The notes under the pieces were generated by a model. It was not told the DNA's origin and searched no databases. It saw only the letters and a list, made by a program, of their open reading frames with translations. From assembly GCA_047967505.1 (NCBI GenBank), contig CM106538.1: DNA of 64,000 bases, one strand, 5' to 3'. Source of the stretch: Dipteris shenzhenensis. Its lineage: Eukaryota; Polypodiophyta; Polypodiopsida; Gleicheniales. Both the position numbers and the translations under genes were made by a program. Shown piece after piece: positions 44,331-55,859 of the stretch. Each line of letters opens with the position of its first letter. The first letter of the stretch is position 1.

Positions 44331-45386
44331 CTGCTCTTTTCTAGGCCATATTTCTCCTCCTCCTGATATGAAGGTGAGTCCTTCATATTCAGCATAAAAT
44401 GTGACTTTTGCTGAATGCAATGAATGCATTCTAACTCTCTAGACTAATCCTAGTCCTCTGTGTGCGTCCCCACCATTCAACTAAGTGAACACAATAAAAA
44501 TGATAGAAACTTTTCTAGGTAACAACAAAGTCAATACTCTTTGACCAAAGACAATAACCTTTCACTAAAGTCAAATTAAAATACTCTCTTTATTTTTGAA
44601 TATAAATGTGGCTTTGTGACATTGCATGTGCAGTCAACATGTGGCAGTAATACCACAATAACCACCAGAAGTCACAATCATATGATTCTTGACCATGGGA
44701 ACAAGGCTTGCTGAGCTCTACATAGAGTATGCACATTTCACAACTATGACATCTTTATACTTGTACCTCTTCTTTCTGTTGTGGGTGACATATGTGGCAA
44801 GTGGTAGTGCTTCCTTGACAAGGCCCTACTCTCGTGACTGGGATAGGATTTGCACACCTCAATTTCCTGCTCAGCCTTGGGTACATCAGACGCTTGCATC
44901 TGTGTTGAGCCAGTATCTCAATGTGACTGAGCCCAAAGTCTGCCCACATAGTCCCCCTAACTGTAGCAGAGTATCACAATTGCATCTGAATGTAAAGGAG
45001 GTGTACTGATGAGATTATGAGGTTGCATTTGATGCTAGCAAGAAGCTGCAGAAGAGGCCGGCTAATCATACACAAGGGCAGGCATTTTTTTGTGATGCAG
45101 TCCTTAAACTTCTGACTGCCCACTGTCGAGGGCCTTGCAAATTTGGGCAAGTGCTTCAGCCTACCCTAGTGGCGACGAGTTGGCCATGATCCCTTCATCC
45201 AATAATGGCAAACTTAACAACTTGTGAAAGAAATTCTGTTCAGATGGTTCACTAGAGAACAAATTCTTGACAACGGTCAATAAAGTTGCAATCCAAATCT
45301 CAATGATCGTGCTTATACTGCATGGAACCTTCACCACAGTTCTCTTTTATTTTCTACAAAGCCCTCATGGCATGGTTCCCTATTCA
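44331..45386. other. Spacer 3' of the PPR gene; one doubtful ORF
   Basis: Mostly AT-rich sequence. A plus-strand ORF at 44689-45009 would give 106 residues with a hydrophobic stretch (SLYLYLFFLLWVTYVASGSA), but it has no recognised domain and may be chance. The part next to 45387 may hold a decayed DYW end of the PPR gene. Confidence 0.35.
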
Positions 45387-47576
45387 TCAGCCAACGTCAG
45401 CTTCAACACTCTCAAAAGTTGGTATGTGCCCTCCCAGTTTTGTTTGTGCATTCAACCATCTCAATTTTGTGTAGATGCCATCATTTTGTCGGTGGCTTTG
45501 GTCTCTTACAAAAAAATCATGCACCTTGTTGTCAACCTCAATAAAAGCCTTAGCTGGTTCCTTCCAAGCATTTGCAAAATTTCTCAGCTCTTGTATTTTT
45601 ACAGCATCTTCCCACATGTCAGCATCTAAGTATATTTTTGACATGTGCAAATATGCAAAAGCATATCCACCATCCATTTTGACAACCTGATTAAAGCAAC
45701 ATCTTCCCAATTGCACATCCCTATATCTCCTGCAATTACTTAGCAAAGACGTCCAGCCTATAATATTGGATTCAAATGGCATGAGAAGGAGCAAGTCTTC
45801 AGCTTCATTTAGATGGCCTGCACGGCCAAGAAGGTCAACTATGCAATTATAATGGTCAAGTTCTGGTACAATGCCATGGTCCACTCTCATGGCATTAAAG
45901 TACAAACAGCCTTTGTTAACAAAGCCCATATGACTGCATGCAGAGAGTACAGCAACATATGACACTTCATCTGGCTTCCAGCCTTCTTGTCGCATGTCTT
46001 CAAAATATTGTGAGGCTAATTTGTAATCGCCTTGTAAAGCATATCCTGCTACGACTGCGTTCCACGATGCTACATCATGTCTTGGTAATTTGCCAAAAAC
46101 TCCACATGCAAGATCAAGGCGCCCACATTTGGCATACATGTCAATTAGACTGTTGCCAACTATTACCTCGGACTCAATGCCACTTTCGATTATCTGCACA
46201 TGAATCAGCTTGCCCTGGTCTAGAGCTGCTAAGTCAGAACATGCCCCCAGGATGCTGACAAGCAAGACATTATCAGGCTTCTTGCCCTGTTGTTGCATTT
46301 GCTGGAACAGTCGCAAAGCCTCCTCAAACTGGCTGTTTTGTACATATCCTCCAATCACGGCACTCCAAGTCACCACATCACGATTTTGCAGTTTGTCAAA
46401 TATAGTGCGGGCATCCACAAGGTTCCCACATTTGGCATATATGTCGATAAGCGTGCTCCAAACAAATTCATCAGCATCAAATCCACTTTCAATAATGTGG
46501 CCATGAACCATTTTTCCCTGCTCTAGGGATGGGATGCTCGAGCATGCTTTCAATATGCTAGCAAATGTGATATTGTCTGGCTTGTTGCCCCTTTGTTGCA
46601 TTTCTTGAAAATGTTGGAGAGCTACTTGACCCTGCCCGTGCAGGGTATATCCAGATATCAATGCATTCCATGTCACCACGTCTTGATTTGGCAACTTTTC
46701 AAACACGTTGTGTGCATTCTCCAGGCTCCCACATTTTGCATACATGTCTATAATTGTGTTACCAATGCATAAATCAGACTCAAAGCCATGCTTGAGGACA
46801 TGAGCGTGAAAAAGCTTACCTTGATCTAGGCATCTGATGCTTGCACATGCTTTAAGGATGCTAACAAATGTAACAGCATTTGGTTCCACATCATCCTGTT
46901 GCATCTGGCAGAAGAGATCAATAGCCTTCTCACCAAAACCATGCTCCACATATCCTGCAATCATTGCACTCCAGGTCACCACGCTCCGCTTTGGCAATTT
47001 CTGGAACACCCTGCAAGCATACTCTAGGCTTCCACATTTGATGTACATACTGATCAGGGTGTTGCCAACAGGCACATCAAATTCCAACCCTCCTCCTATG
47101 ATGAGAGCATGAATCAGCTTCCCAGCATTGTGGTCAGCCGAAATGGAGCAAGCTTTGATGACAGCAACAAAAGCACAAGCATCTGGTAGAATATTTGACT
47201 GTTGCATCTTATGAAACAACATGATGGCCCGCTCACATTCCCCAAACTTGCAATGCGCTGTCACAATTGCACTCCATGCAAACACATTTGGTTCACGCAG
47301 TTTGCTGAAGACTTCCACTGCCTCAAACAAACTCCCACACGAAGCATACATGCGGATCAGGTGGCTTCCCAAGAAAACATTTGACTCGTATCCAATTCTA
47401 ATAACTAGGCCATGCAGTTGTCTACCTGCTGCCAGGTCTCTTTTGCTAATGCACCCCTGCAAGAGACAGTAAAAGAAATTGGTTGACAGAGCTATTGCTT
47501 GACGGTCCATTCCCTCCACAGCAGGAGGACCTTCTGCACATCGACCCTGCCTCGAGCAAACTCCCACGCGAAGCAT
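45387..47576 (-). CDS. PLS-class pentatricopeptide-repeat protein with E-type C-terminus (729 aa)
   Basis: PPR proteins of this class bind specific organellar RNAs, typically as site-recognition factors for C-to-U editing in chloroplasts or mitochondria. The protein has tandem repeats, with P-type motifs at about residues 98, 199 (VVTWSAMIAGYVEHG), 300, 401 and 502. L/S-type motifs lie between them (for example GKLFHAHVLKHGFESDLCIG near 253, LIDMYAKCG near 477). The E region spans about 600-690 (NIIGWTSLLSNCRRYRDVQL to IEVDNKVHDFFVRD). It stops at residue 729 right where a DYW deaminase would begin, so catalysis would have to come from a partner. The single open exon is typical for the family. 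Residues 1-9 arise from an out-of-frame duplicated segment, so Met23 (47510) is an alternative start. I see no clear targeting peptide from either start. Confidence 0.9.
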   Translation of the reverse strand: MLRVGVCSRQGRCAEGPPAVEGMDRQAIALSTNFFYCLLQGCISKRDLAAGRQLHGLVIRIGYESNVFLGSHLIRMYASCGSLFEAVEVFSKLREPNVFAWSAIVTAHCKFGECERAIMLFHKMQQSNILPDACAFVAVIKACSISADHNAGKLIHALIIGGGLEFDVPVGNTLISMYIKCGSLEYACRVFQKLPKRSVVTWSAMIAGYVEHGFGEKAIDLFCQMQQDDVEPNAVTFVSILKACASIRCLDQGKLFHAHVLKHGFESDLCIGNTIIDMYAKCGSLENAHNVFEKLPNQDVVTWNALISGYTLHGQGQVALQHFQEMQQRGNKPDNITFASILKACSSIPSLEQGKMVHGHIIESGFDADEFVWSTLIDIYAKCGNLVDARTIFDKLQNRDVVTWSAVIGGYVQNSQFEEALRLFQQMQQQGKKPDNVLLVSILGACSDLAALDQGKLIHVQIIESGIESEVIVGNSLIDMYAKCGRLDLACGVFGKLPRHDVASWNAVVAGYALQGDYKLASQYFEDMRQEGWKPDEVSYVAVLSACSHMGFVNKGCLYFNAMRVDHGIVPELDHYNCIVDLLGRAGHLNEAEDLLLLMPFESNIIGWTSLLSNCRRYRDVQLGRCCFNQVVKMDGGYAFAYLHMSKIYLDADMWEDAVKIQELRNFANAWKEPAKAFIEVDNKVHDFFVRDQSHRQNDGIYTKLRWLNAQTKLGGHIPTFESVEADVG

Positions 47577-47752
47577 ACATGCGGATCAGGTGGCTTCCCA
47601 AGATACATTTGACTCGTATACAAATCTAATACTAGGCCAGTTGTCTACCTGCTGCCGGGTCTCTTTAGCTAATGCACCCCTGCAAGAGACAGTAAAAGAA
47701 ATTGGTTGACATTCCTTCCACAGCAGCTAAAGCTTCTGCACATCGACCCTGC
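47321..47752 (-). repeat. Tandem duplication of the PPR gene 5' end, unit ~229 bp
   Basis: The segments 47321-47549 and 47550-47752 are near-identical direct copies, starting CCTCAAACAAACTCCCAC and CCTCGAGCAAACTCCCAC. The inner copy is coding. The outer copy has lost about 21 bases and carries an in-frame TAG, but still shows EQGRCAEALAAVEGM and STNFFYCLLQGCIS, probably the original N-terminal text of the gene. Confidence 0.88.
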
Positions 47753-48423
47753 TCAAATAGTTTGTTGAATCTCTAAAGAACCGCAGAGGCCATCGAAAAC
47801 CTTCTCCCCCACCCTCCCTGCATATAAAATAACTGGGAACTTATGGCAATACTTTTTCTCTTTAGTTCCAGGTTTGAACTTATGGCAATGAAATCTACTT
47901 TCAAGTAGTTTTTAAATTTGTACACCTTTTCGCTGATCAAAAAATTTTGCAAGTCTGCATAGACATGATGTTGTCGTATAGTATGTATGGCAATTTAATA
48001 AAAGTTCCGAACCCAATAATTTAGACCTCCCAAGTTCACACCAAGCTCCGATGCACTTATGATTACGGGAGTCGTGCCATGCTTTCACGTTTCCAAAGCA
48101 GTTATGACCAACTATTAATCAAGGTTGCTGAGCAGCGATCTTCAGTGTGAATAAGAACCAAAACAGATAAGTTGATTAAAGCGGTTACTGGCCAGAGAAA
48201 ATCAACGAACTTGTTGCAGGATGACCCATCAACATTTACATAGCTTGTGGATGCTTGTTTGATAAAAAAGAGAACACTGCGTAAGCTTTTAGGTTCACTT
48301 AAGGTTAAGGCACTATGTGACATAGGTCACATGTCGCCGCTTGGATCGAACACCGAGTGGGGACCGCTACTGAGTGGGGACCGCAAGACGGCCGTAAAAG
48401 GGGTGTGATAGGCTCCCGCTGAT
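47753..48423. other. 5' flank of the PPR gene
   Basis: AT-rich sequence with no ORF of note. The word GAACTTATGGCAAT occurs twice (near 47837 and 47877). The original start codon of the PPR gene may have been here. A promoter is expected, but I cannot point to a convincing TATA box. Confidence 0.4.
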
Positions 48424-49328
48424 CACCTGCAGGCCTCCCTCGCCGCTTCCCTCCAACCAAAATGTACATAATTTTGGAACCATTTTTCCATTTCCAACAT
48501 TTTTCCCTGGTCAATTTCAGTACTCAAGAAAAAAACCTAGGGTCCGGTAGGCCGCCAAAGCGGAATGAATGAAGAGAGTAATGTATAATATGTTGATTAT
48601 AAATTTACGATGAAGAAAGGATGACAAGCCGGTGTTTGAAAAATACCTGACTATAAACTAAGCTAATAATAGTAGGCCCGACCAAATGGCGTATGTGTTT
48701 AAGCATTCCCTTCTTGCAAACACCTCGGCACACAAATAGAAAAAGAAGAATTTAGAATATGTAAAAGCAAAAGAAAACACATAACTTGAAATGGAAAACA
48801 CATATATATATGTGTGTGTGTGTGTGTATTTTTTATATAACCACACATAGTGTGGATGGGGAGGCGGCGCGCTTCTTTTTCCAAATAGTTATAATCCGAG
48901 GGAATGGGTATCCGAGGGAACGGGCCCTTCCCCGTGCCCTGATGTTGTAATCGTTGAGAATATTAGCACCGAGATTGAGTATCGTGAATATGTAAGAGAA
49001 TCATATATTATCTAAATCTCAATGAGTGTATATGTATTCCAACTCAAGCATCAACCAAATTCTTGTCATGATTTCTTCCGTCATTTTTTGAGTAAATCCT
49101 GTCTCTACCTCCAAAGCGGTTTCTCGATGTGAGCGATGTTGGAGAGAGAGGTCGGTAGAGCCAACATTAGCTAGACGATCCAAAGAGTTGAAGTTTGCGA
49201 AATATATAGATTTAAAGGCCTTCAAAAGTGCTCATGCCTTCCATCAAGAGCTTTTCATCCAAAAGCATGCTTTTCATCAAGTGTTGTAGGCCTTCACATC
49301 AAAATTAAATCCAAGGCTTATATTAGGA

Positions 49329-49333
49329 CACGT
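49329..49333 (+). other. Target-site duplication, left copy (CACGT)
   Basis: CACGT precedes the 5' LTR and is repeated at 54414-54418 after the 3' LTR. Confidence 0.92.
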
Positions 49334-49685
49334 TGTTGAGATATCGAGCTCCACTCGTGATATGCGAGGGTGACCGTTATGCATTTATGTCACCAACTTG
49401 TTAGCTGCAGATGCGTTTGGTACACCGCCCATGAATAATAGCTGGATGACAGCTATCCTTATGTACTTTAGTTTGTGGTTCAGTTAGTATGCCACCTCAG
49501 TTAGCTGCGTTTGGTTTGAGACCCACATATAGGGTTCTTCTATTTCTTTGTACCAGAGTTCTTTTGGCTTTCACAACTAAGAAGAGGAAAACTGTTTTCA
49601 GCCTCCACCTTTGTGTGTATTCCCCCATTGTGTATGTGACAAAGCCAAAAGTGAGACTCCTTCCTTCTCTCCCACTATCTTCACA
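49334..49685 (+). repeat. 5' LTR of copia family A copy 3
   Basis: It runs TGTTGAGATATCGAGC to ATCTTCACA, 352 bp. A TATA-like CACATATAGGG lies about 160 bp from its end. Confidence 0.95.
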
Positions 49686-49698
49686 TGGTATCAGAGCC
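49686..49698 (+). other. Primer-binding site of copia family A copy 3
   Basis: TGGTATCAGAGCC abuts the LTR and complements initiator tRNA-Met. Confidence 0.93.
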
Positions 49699-50159
49699 TG
49701 GTTTGTGGTAAGGAGCTCAAGAAAGCAAACCAAGTTCGCGGTGTCCTGGTAAGAGGACCAGTGTTGCTTTCCTTTTTCGAGTTTGGGAGCAAATCTCTGC
49801 AGGTAGCATAGCCGAAAAGTGCAAGAGTGCATTGTCTTAGATTGAGACGCCCTTCGCGGTGTGGCAAGAGGGCAGTATATGCTGCGGGTGACTTTATTTT
49901 TCTGATTCGAGGCCATTTCGGGGCCCGTTTTGGAGGCGGAAGTTCTCTGCAAGCACTGAGAAAAAGTCCCTGTTTTTGTTGTGTGACCAGTGCTCTACAG
50001 GTCAGTGAAAAGTTGCCGCAGAAATTGCATCGTATGCCTGTGCGCAGAGATATTGGGAGTTACAAAATCATCCTTATTGCCTGTTCATGCAAAATCATCA
50101 CTAGGAAGTGACTGTGTGGTCAAATACCACTTTCGTCAGTTTTGCAGATTTGCCCTTGT

Positions 50160-53100
50160 GAGGCAGAAGCTGTGTTTTTTGCAGTGACAGAATATTTTGC
50201 ACAGATTGTCACTAAAAAGCTTGACAAGAACAACTTCCAAGCATGGAAGTTTAGAATGACGAATTTCCTTATGGGAAAAGGCTATTGGGAGTTTATTACA
50301 GGAGATGAAGAAGAACCAGTTCTTCCTAATGTTCCCAATCAATAGGAAATGCATGCATTTAAAGGATGGCATGAGAGAGCCAGAAAAGTTATGTACTGGC
50401 TATCTATTAGTATTTCAGATTCTATGATTGTGCATATTCAAGATGCAAGTATGCCAAAGGAGGCATGGGATACTTTGGCAAAAATGTACAGCACAAATAT
50501 GCAAGCCAAGAAAATGCAGCTCAAGCAGAAGTTACACAATGTGCAGAGAGAAAATATGAGCATCAATGACTACCACATGAAAGTGAAGAAGATTGCAAAT
50601 GCACTTGCTTCCATTGGGTCGCCAGTGGAAGATTATGATTTAGTTTCTGTGACCTTGAATGGTCTAGGAAAGGATTATGCACAGTTCTGGACATCCATTG
50701 CCGTCCGTGAAAAATTTTCTGATTTTGAAGAGTTGTTTGCTCTTCTAATTTCTAAAGAGCAAAGAAATGGTGGTGCATCTTCTTAAGGAGGAACTTCAAA
50801 AGAAACTGTCTTCTACTTAAATGCTAGAAGAGGTAGAGGCAGAAGTAGAGTAGGCTAGATCTGGAGGCCATGATAGAAATCAGAATATGCAGCAAACTCA
50901 AGAAAACCAGTCCTATGGAGGAGGACGTGGTAACTCTAGAGGCAAGGGGAGCCAAAGAGGTCATGGTGGATGGCAGAGAGGCCAAAATGCAAATAGCAAT
51001 GTTGAATGCTACTACTGTGGTAAAATGGGTCATATGGCTAAAGACTGCTATAAAAAGCAGAATGACATCATGAATGGAAGATTGTAGCATGGGAATTATG
51101 CATCTTCTAGTAGACAGGGTGATGACAAAAATGAGCATCTGTTTATGGTGCAACACATGACCAATTCTATGACAAGTGTAGAAGAAAGCAATGATGTGTG
51201 GTATGTTGACTCAGGTGCATCAAACCACATGACAGGTCATGCAGAATGGATGCACGATGCAAGGAAAATGGAAAGACCAGGATTTGTGGAGATTGGTGAT
51301 GATACTACACATCCTATCGTGCAGATTGGTAAAATTTCTTTGTCTATGCAGGATGGGAAAAAGAAATACCTGTTTGATGTATTTCATGTCCCAAATATCA
51401 CCAAGAACCTGGTTTCTGTTGGTCAAATGGTTGAGTAGGGCTTGCAGGTCAAATTTAATCCTCATGGATGCTTTGTTGAGGATATGAAAAATAACGGTCG
51501 CTTGATAGCAAAAGGAAAGAAGAAGAGCAGGATGTTTACATTGGATGTGGACATGCCTGAATTGAGTGCAGTAATGTTTGTACATGGGACCGGTGTCATT
51601 GCAGATATTGATATCTGGCATAAACGCATTGGTCATTTTAATGTGCAGCGACTTAAATCAATGCAGGCCCAAAATATTGTTGCAGGATTCCTAAATTCAA
51701 GGTTTCAGAAATGCATAAGGTATGTGAAGCCTGTCAATTTGGAAAACAGGCAAGGAAACCATTTCCTAGACATGTTCAAGAGAGTAAGAAGCCATTGGAA
51801 TTAATCCACTCTGATGTGTGGACTATGAAAGTAGCATCTATTGGAGGCTGTCATTATTTTATCACTTTTATTGATGACTACAGCAAGAAAGTTTGGGTCC
51901 AAGTTGGATCCAAAAGCTGAGAAGTGCATCTTTATTGGTTATTCTTTGCAACAGAAAGGGTATAGATGCTATAACCCTTCTACTCATAAGTTTACAGTGG
52001 GAAAAGATGTTGTTTTTAATGAGATGAGCAGCTGATATAAACCAGTAAATGTGATTGATGATGTAGATGCACAAAATGGTAATGCTGTGCAAAATTCACA
52101 GCAGCAATCACAAAATATTAGTGGACTTGCAGTGTCCTCTAGTAGTGGTTCACATACTTCGCCATGGATAGGCAGATTGAGATCAAGAGAATCTCCTCAA
52201 AGCAATGTAGATAGTGGTATGCAGGTATCACAAAAGGGAAAAGAGAAGGTAGATCAGCCCATGTTTGATGTGAATGCAGGTCACTCTTATGTGGATGGTG
52301 AATCCAGTGGCTCAGAACAGAGCATTGATGATGAGTTGGGTATTCCCTCTATTGTTACATCTAGAGTAAGGAAGACCAGGGATGTTTTGAGAGCACCTAG
52401 AAGTGAGCCTATTTTGTGCAGGTCTACTAGAGCTAGGTATCCTGTGGATAGGATGAAATATGATGGATTTATAGCCATCCACTATGCCTATATGGTCAAA
52501 GTGATACAGGAACCAAAACCCACTTCTTTTGAGCAAGCGATGGGAAAATAAAAATGGGAGAAAGCGATGGATGAAGAAATGGATGCCTTGGAAGCAAATG
52601 CTACATGGGAATTGGTGCCTTTGCCTAAAGACAAGAATGCAATTGGCTGTAAGTGTGTTAATAAGGTGAAGCACAATGCAGATGGTTCTGTGAATAGATA
52701 CAAGGCAAGATTAGTTGTCAAGGGGTATGCACAGACATATGGCATTGATTATGAAGAAACATTCAGTTCGGTTGCAAGGATGGCAACCGTAAGAGCAGTC
52801 ATTACTATGGCTGCATCAAAGGGATGGTCTTTACATCAAATGGATGTAAAGAATGCCTTCTTGCATGGTGATTTGCAAGAAGAGGTCTTTATGGAGCAGC
52901 CACCAAGTTATGTTCATGCTGTTCATCCTGAGTTTGTTTGCAGGTTGAAGAAAGCCTTGTATGGCTTGAGGCAAGCACCTAGAGCATGGTCTGACAAGAT
53001 AGGACAGTATCTTGTCACTATTGGCTTTCAGATTTCCAAGGCAGATTTCTCACTTTATGTGAGAAAAACAGAGAAAGGTATTATGCTGCTTGTCAATTAT

Positions 53101-54058
53101 GTTGATGATTTGATCATCACAGGTGATAGTGATGAAGATATCCTTCAAGTGAAAATGCTATTGAAGTAGAAGTTTGAGATGAAGGATTTGGGAGAGCTGC
53201 GTTATTTCTTGGGCATTGAGGTGATTGATCACCAAGTGGGATATGGCTCTTGCAGAGGCAGTATGGATTGGACATGTTGTCCAAATATGGGATGACAGGC
53301 TATAAGCCTATTTCAGTTCCTTTGGAGCAGAATGTGAAGTTGAGCGCAGATGTAGGTGAGCTTCTGGAAGACCCTACTATGTACAGATGCATAGTAGCAA
53401 GTTTGATTTATATGACTATTACCAAGCCAGATTTGAGCTATGCTGTTGTATTGGTAAGTTTGTTTATGCAGGCTCCAAGGAAATCGCATTTGGATGCGGC
53501 TAGATGCATACTCAGGTATGTGAAGTCCACATTGCAGTATGGATTATTTTATGAGACTGGGGTTCAGATACAGTTGCATGGATACACTGATGCTGATTGG
53601 GCTGGTAGTATTTCTGATAGACGATCTACCAGTGGATATGTGTTCTTTTTTGGGAGTGTTGCAGTCACTTGGAGCAGCAAGAAACAGCCTACAATTGCCT
53701 TGTCAAGCACAGAGGCTGAGTACAGGGGTACAGCAATGGCTGCATGTGAGGTAGCTTGGTTGCATAAGCTACTTTATGATATGCATCAGTCTACAGATGG
53801 GCCAGTTGTCATTTATTGTGACAACATGAGCAGTATACACTTGGGAAATAACCCAGTCTATCATGCTAGAACAAAGCACATTGAGGTGCATTATCACTAT
53901 GTGCAGGAGAACGTTTTACTAGGTCTTATTGATCTAGTATATGTCAGCACAGAGGATCAGGTAGTTGACATATTCACGAAGGCATTGGGCGCAGAGAAGC
54001 TGCGCAAGTTCAGAGACCTACTTGGTGTGCAGGAATCGGGATTGAGCTCGAGGGGGAG
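50160..54058 (+). pseudogene. copia A gag-pol with integrase-core deletion
   Basis: The UBN2 gag (KKLDKNNFQAWKFRMTNFLM, near 50215) has a TAG at 50343 and a TAA at 50784. After a frameshift come the zinc knuckle CYYCGKMGHMAKDC (51007-51048), a TAG at 51085, the protease YVDSGASNHMTGHAEW (near 51202) and TAG at 51436. The integrase zinc motif (DIWHKRIGH, 51609) precedes a one-base loss near 51687. At about 51898 FIDDYSKKVWV joins directly to SKLDPKAEK, removing the rest of the catalytic core. RT is well preserved (NAFLHGDLQEEVFMEQPP, NYVDDLIITGD at 53095), with a TAG at 53167 and a shift near 53228. RNase H (DADWAGSISDRRSTSGYVF, SSTEAEYRG) is open and reads into the LTR. Confidence 0.95.
54051..54058 (+). 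other. Polypurine tract of copia family A copy 3
   Basis: AGGGGGAG immediately precedes the 3' LTR. The same tract precedes the LTR at 23796. Confidence 0.88.
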
Positions 54059-54413
54059 TGTTGAGATATTGAGCTCCACTCGTGATATGCCAGGGTGACT
54101 ATTGTGCATTTATGTCACAGACTTGTTAGCTGCAGATGCGATTGATACACCACCCATGAATAATAGCTAGATGACAGCTATCCTTATGTACTCTAGTTCG
54201 TGGCACCTTAGTTAGTATGCCACCTTAGTTAGCTGAGTTTGGTTTGAGACCCACATATAGGGTTCTTCTATTTCTTTGTACCAGAGTTCTTTTGGCTTTC
54301 ACAACTAAGAAGAGGAAAACTATTTTCAGCCTCCACCTTTGTGTGTATTCCCCCATTGTGTATGTGAGAAAGCCACAAGTGAGACTCCTTCCTTCTCTCC
54401 CACTATCTTCACA
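54059..54413 (+). repeat. 3' LTR of copia family A copy 3
   Basis: It runs TGTTGAGATATTGAGC to ATCTTCACA, 355 bp, and is followed by the CACGT target duplication (54414-54418). Confidence 0.95.
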
Positions 54414-54418
54414 CACGT
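54414..54418 (+). other. Target-site duplication, right copy (CACGT)
   Basis: It matches 49329-49333 exactly. Confidence 0.92.
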
Positions 54419-55179
54419 GGCTCAAGGAGAGGCCAAGAAACCCAAAATTCCCCATAGGCTGCCTACCATAAACATTTTTTCCCACTTTTCTAACCTATTA
54501 ACCATGGTCAAACAAAAAAACCTAGGTTGGATAGGTTGCCTTTAGACTAGAGAGAGAGACTAATTATGCCATCAACAAAGCACAAACACTAAAAAAAATA
54601 GACAATAACATATCACAAAAAATAAGAGTGATTATGGCCTTTAAATGGATTTTGAGATACATAATGCGTTGAGAGATGGTCATAAACTAAATCCGCTTAT
54701 CATCACATCCTTTGTTCGTCCTTAGCATTCATTCATTCATTGATCACTACCTATATTGTAGAGTCCTCGGCATTTAATTATATTGCTCGCTCCCTATACT
54801 TTAGAGTCCCATTTTTATAGTATCTAGATTGAAATTGCACTTGAATCCTACAATCTAATGACAGGTTTTTTAAGGGAAAAAAAGAATGAGTAAAAATATG
54901 GATGTAAGACACTACATGGAGTTGATTCGGACCCACCAATGCTCCCTCCAAATATCAAAGGTGGTGTTTTGCTTTACTGACTTGGTGAAGTGCAAAGATT
55001 TGTGCATTTTGGGAATTGAAGCCCAACAAATACATGAATAAGGCTAGGCTCACAAGAGCTCATAATTCATCGTTGGTTGCAACCTATATAATATTGTGAC
55101 ATGGACTGTAACCATAAGAATTAGTCATCCTTCAATTTAGATTGAAGCAAGTAGTGATCTCCTGGCTGCTCGGTGAGCT
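54419..55179. other. Right flank of copia copy 3; no gene recognised
   Basis: Near 54475-54540 words such as CATTTTTTCCC and CAAAAAAACCTAGG echo the left flank near 48500-48545, hinting that the copia landed in an older repeat. The remainder is AT-rich without ORFs. Confidence 0.4.
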
Positions 55180-55720
55180 CCCCCCTCCACCCGCGATGGC
55201 TTGAAGGCCTATTGTCTGCTGCTCTTGGCTGCTTTGCCTGTTGCCCCTCCTCGCTGCCCTTTTGTCTTGCCTCGCCCTCGCCCCTGCTTCGCCTAGCGTT
55301 CTCCTCCGCCTCTGCTCCACCCTGCCTTCTCCGCTTCACCTACGCCCCACCCTGCCTTCTCCCCATTCCGCCTTGCTCCTTCGGTCCCCCACCCCTTGCT
55401 GCTGCTCCACCGTTGCTCTATCCCTCCTTCTCCTACCTCCTTGCCTCCCAACCTCCCTCCCTTCTTCCTCGCACCTCCTCTCGACCTCCTGCCTCTCTCG
55501 CCAATGTGCCCCTCCTGCCATTCCACCTCCCCCCTCCTCCTTTCTCCTATGCTTCTCTCGCCTCCCTGCCCTAATCCTTCACTCCTTCCTCCTTCTTCTC
55601 TCCCTTCTCCCTCCTTCCTCTCCTCCCCTCTACCTTCCTTGCTACCCTCTCCACCTCTCTCCTCCACCTCTTCACCTCGCCTCGCCTTGACACCCTTCTT
55701 CCTCTCCCTCATTTTCATTT
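55180..55720 (+). repeat. Pyrimidine-rich (C/T) low-complexity tract
   Basis: About 500 bp are almost purely C and T on the plus strand, made of irregular CTCC, CTTC and CCTTCTCC words. Long ORFs on both strands (Pro/Ser/Leu-rich forward, Arg/Glu/Gly-rich reverse) result from this composition. Confidence 0.85.
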
Positions 55721-55859
55721 GCCTCCCTACAACAAGAGCATTCATGCTTATTAAGGTGAAAGAAAATCTTGATGGTGACCCTTGGTCTGGCCAAAGGGGC
55801 TCTATGGCAGCATCCTCAAATCCCACAATCGTTAAGGTTCTTCTTTCCTAATTGACAAG

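Larger units (their letters stand above)
48424..50124 (+). repeat. Inverted segment copy B (partner 31620..33345)
   Basis: It comprises 0.9 kb of flanking DNA, the 5' LTR and the leader of the copia A element at 49334. This copy continues into the rest of the element and its far target duplication, so it is the likely source of the copy at 31620-33345. Confidence 0.9.
49334..54413 (+). mobile_element. Ty1/copia retrotransposon, family A, copy 3, complete with target duplication
   Basis: The 5.1-kb element has 352- and 355-bp LTRs, an initiator-tRNA-Met primer site, gag-pol, a polypurine tract and a matched CACGT target duplication. The LTRs differ at roughly 7% of positions by eye, so the insertion is moderately old. 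The integrase core is deleted, so this copy was probably mobilised in trans or damaged later. Its 5' portion has been copied, inverted, to 31620-33345. Confidence 0.97.

Noticed and set aside
44689-45009. 106-residue ORF with a signal-peptide-like hydrophobic stretch
   Set aside because: No homology that I recognise, no conserved cysteine pattern, and it lies between a gypsy relic and the PPR gene. Kept only as a note in the spacer entry.
55173-55851. Several overlapping ORFs over 130 codons on both strands
   Set aside because: They follow from the almost pure C/T composition, and no domain or codon signature is present.
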